64,000 nt of DNA from Paratinospora sagittata (Eukaryota > Streptophyta > Magnoliopsida > Ranunculales > Menispermaceae): NCBI GenBank assembly GCA_035771175.1, contig CM069596.1, forward strand, positions 8,544,001 through 8,608,000, written 5' to 3'. Positions 63,001 through 64,000 of this stretch are shown here, piece after piece; positions within the stretch are counted from its first letter, which is position 1; each line of letters opens with the position of its first letter. A program made the position numbers and the translations under genes. Under the pieces are notes generated by a model. That model did no database searches. It was not told the origin of the DNA and was given only the letters and a program-made list of their open reading frames with translations.

Positions 63001-63953
63001 ACTTATGCATCCAAACAAACTGAAAAGCATGTATCGTGTCCTTGCTATATAGAGCCAATTTTTTTTCCCCATTTTAGGTCTCAAATTTACCAAAATGCTG
63101 AAGGATACAAATCTTTTGGAGGTCTGCTATAATATTCCCAAATGTGCACCGGCACCAATCCTTGACAACCACCTCATCCAAAAGAAAAGCAATGACAGGA
63201 TCACTGGAAACAGCACTTTCATCCATACAAACATCTGTAACATCTGAAGAGTTTTGTTAAGAAATTCAAACTTACAGAACAAGTTATAGAAAGTATAGAA
63301 GAGATGAATGTTGAAAATCGATCATCCATATATTTCTTAGCTTTGGATCCTTACTTCACTTTAGGTTTAAATGTGGCAAAACCTAGAGAGGGGAATCAAA
63401 AGACAAGCACCTCTAATTAATTCAAGAATTGATATTTAGCCCTCCTGATTCTCAACGTAGATTTTTCATATTTTCTCTTAGGATGATTCCCACATAATAT
63501 CTCAATAGGACCTAGACAAGGGCCCCAAGCACAAGCAGAATGCATGAACTATAAAAGGATACAGTGGCAAATCAGAGAAACCAAATTGTTCTCTAAGGCA
63601 ACATCAAACAGGGAATATAGACGTTTAACATCAACAGCAATTTGCTTCCCATCATCTTCTTTCTCTTGAAACATGTCATCATATCTTTTAGAAATAAGAC
63701 CAGCTTCTATGCACTCATTGTAAAGCCGAAGCCGAAGCCTATCACCACTTTTTGGAATTGGAATTCTACAAATTGGGCATTGTTCACACCGTTGACTGCA
63801 TTCAGCACATAAGGAGGCATGCTCGCATGAATTTAAAACATATTGTACATAACGTCCACAGCTCCTCAAGTCTCTAGTTGCTCGACAACGTTCAACCTTT
63901 GCTTCATTGCACAGATCAATGAGATCTACTGATGCCAAGTGTTCCAATGCTTC
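54041..63953 (-). CDS. HOS1: E3 ubiquitin ligase HOS1, lacking exon 1
   Basis: HOS1 is a RING-like E3 ligase that degrades ICE1 in cold signalling and CONSTANS in flowering, and associates with the nuclear pore. Nine minus-strand exons are visible: 63563-63953, 63109-63243, 62302-62474, 58568-58978, 58288-58446, 56777-57304, 55431-55568, 54316-55052 and 54041-54215. They join in frame to 948 residues. The first exon lies beyond 64000. The RING-like zinc site is in the first visible exon (CEHASLCAECSQRCEQCPIC). The ELYS-like middle has FLYYLFDRHW, FYLLDDHTDEALQ and LPWHSDEEKHLHKCLLD. The tail is Ser-rich and ends in GGPRWRSDETSEDEEE and a basic IPRRGTRRIRSPRR. The first, second and fourth of the visible introns look U12-type. 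No coding damage was found. Confidence 0.92.
58447..58567 (-). other. U12-type intron of HOS1 (121 bp)
   Basis: The donor is GTATCCTTG after the codon for Ile in AKRAI. The branch site is TTCTTAAT, with 11 nt from the branch A to the acceptor CAG. Phase 0. The next exon starts FLYYLFDRHW. Confidence 0.85.
59811..60437. repeat. MITE-like element in a HOS1 intron
   Basis: The ends are AGGTAGTCAAAATCGTGAATC on the left and, reverse-complemented, ATAGTTGACAGAATCCCGATT on the right. The interior is filled with 'gaatcg' and 'aggattcac' words in both orientations. Flanks GTATAACC and GTATAATT agree at six of eight positions, suggesting an 8-bp (hAT-type) duplication. No coding potential. Confidence 0.5.
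62475..63108 (-). other. U12-type intron of HOS1 (634 bp)
   Basis: The donor is GTATCCTT at 63108 after CAAAAGATTT. The branch site is TTTTCTTAAG, with 12 nt from the branch A to the acceptor CAG. Phase 1: T joins AT to make Tyr, giving LQKIYTLEVEEMKTKL. Ordinary GT-AG alternatives nearby break the frame. Confidence 0.9.
63244..63562 (-). other. U12-type intron of HOS1 (319 bp)
   Basis: The donor is GTATCCTTTT, a full U12 consensus. The branch site is TTTCTTAAC, with 13 nt from the branch A to the acceptor CAG. Phase 1: T joins AT, giving ICHYVTDVCMDE. Confidence 0.9.
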
Positions 63954-64000
63954 CTGAAATGGAAAATTATAACTTAAAGAAAAAACCACGAAACATAAAT

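Overview
This 64 kb window is nuclear DNA from a flowering plant. The genes have short exons and AT-rich introns, and LTR retrotransposons, LINE remnants and MITE-like elements sit among and inside them. The protein sequences look like a eudicot, perhaps a rosid such as a cucurbit. The species guess is weak and rests on remembered protein similarity.

Four host genes can be built exon by exon, all on the minus strand. They are cytosolic ribosomal protein uS10/RPS20 (12791-15783), a plastid Ycf49-like DUF2499 protein (27889-38085), a sterol 4-alpha-methyl oxidase of the SMO1 type (40831-46158), and the E3 ligase HOS1 (54041-63953; its first exon lies beyond the right edge). In every model the GT/AG sites and reading phases close. 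They are unrelated neighbours rather than an operon: translation, a plastid membrane protein, sterol synthesis, and cold/flowering control with nuclear-pore functions.

Region by region: 1-12.8 kb is a graveyard of transposons. It holds part of an LTR nested in a Ty3/gypsy reverse transcriptase, a copia integrase scrap, a Tat-like gypsy 5' LTR with gag and protease, a broken plant mobile domain gene, and a 2.77 kb solo LTR with an exact target duplication. RPS20 follows, with a LINE scrap and a foldback element in its second intron. At 16.96-18.04 kb is a terminal-inverted-repeat element carrying what looks like a captured host-gene first exon (Pack-MULE-like). At 18.7-24.5 kb is an intact, apparently young Tnt1-like copia element with a 1331-codon open polyprotein, inserted in an RNase H-like reading frame. 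The Ycf49-like gene spans 10 kb because an older, broken copia element (6.7 kb, target duplication AAACC) sits in its second intron. A 1.4 kb solo LTR separates it from SMO1. Between SMO1 and HOS1 are a 2.6 kb gypsy-type LTR with a 40-bp minisatellite, and a LINE reverse-transcriptase remnant.

The most striking host-gene observation is in HOS1. Three of its introns carry the hallmarks of the minor (U12-dependent) spliceosome: GTATCCTT donors, CTTAA-type branch sites 11-13 nt before the acceptor, and no ordinary polypyrimidine tract. One of them must be read this way for the protein to join in frame. No CRISPR, operon or complete tRNA gene was seen, and I found no clear new multigene system.
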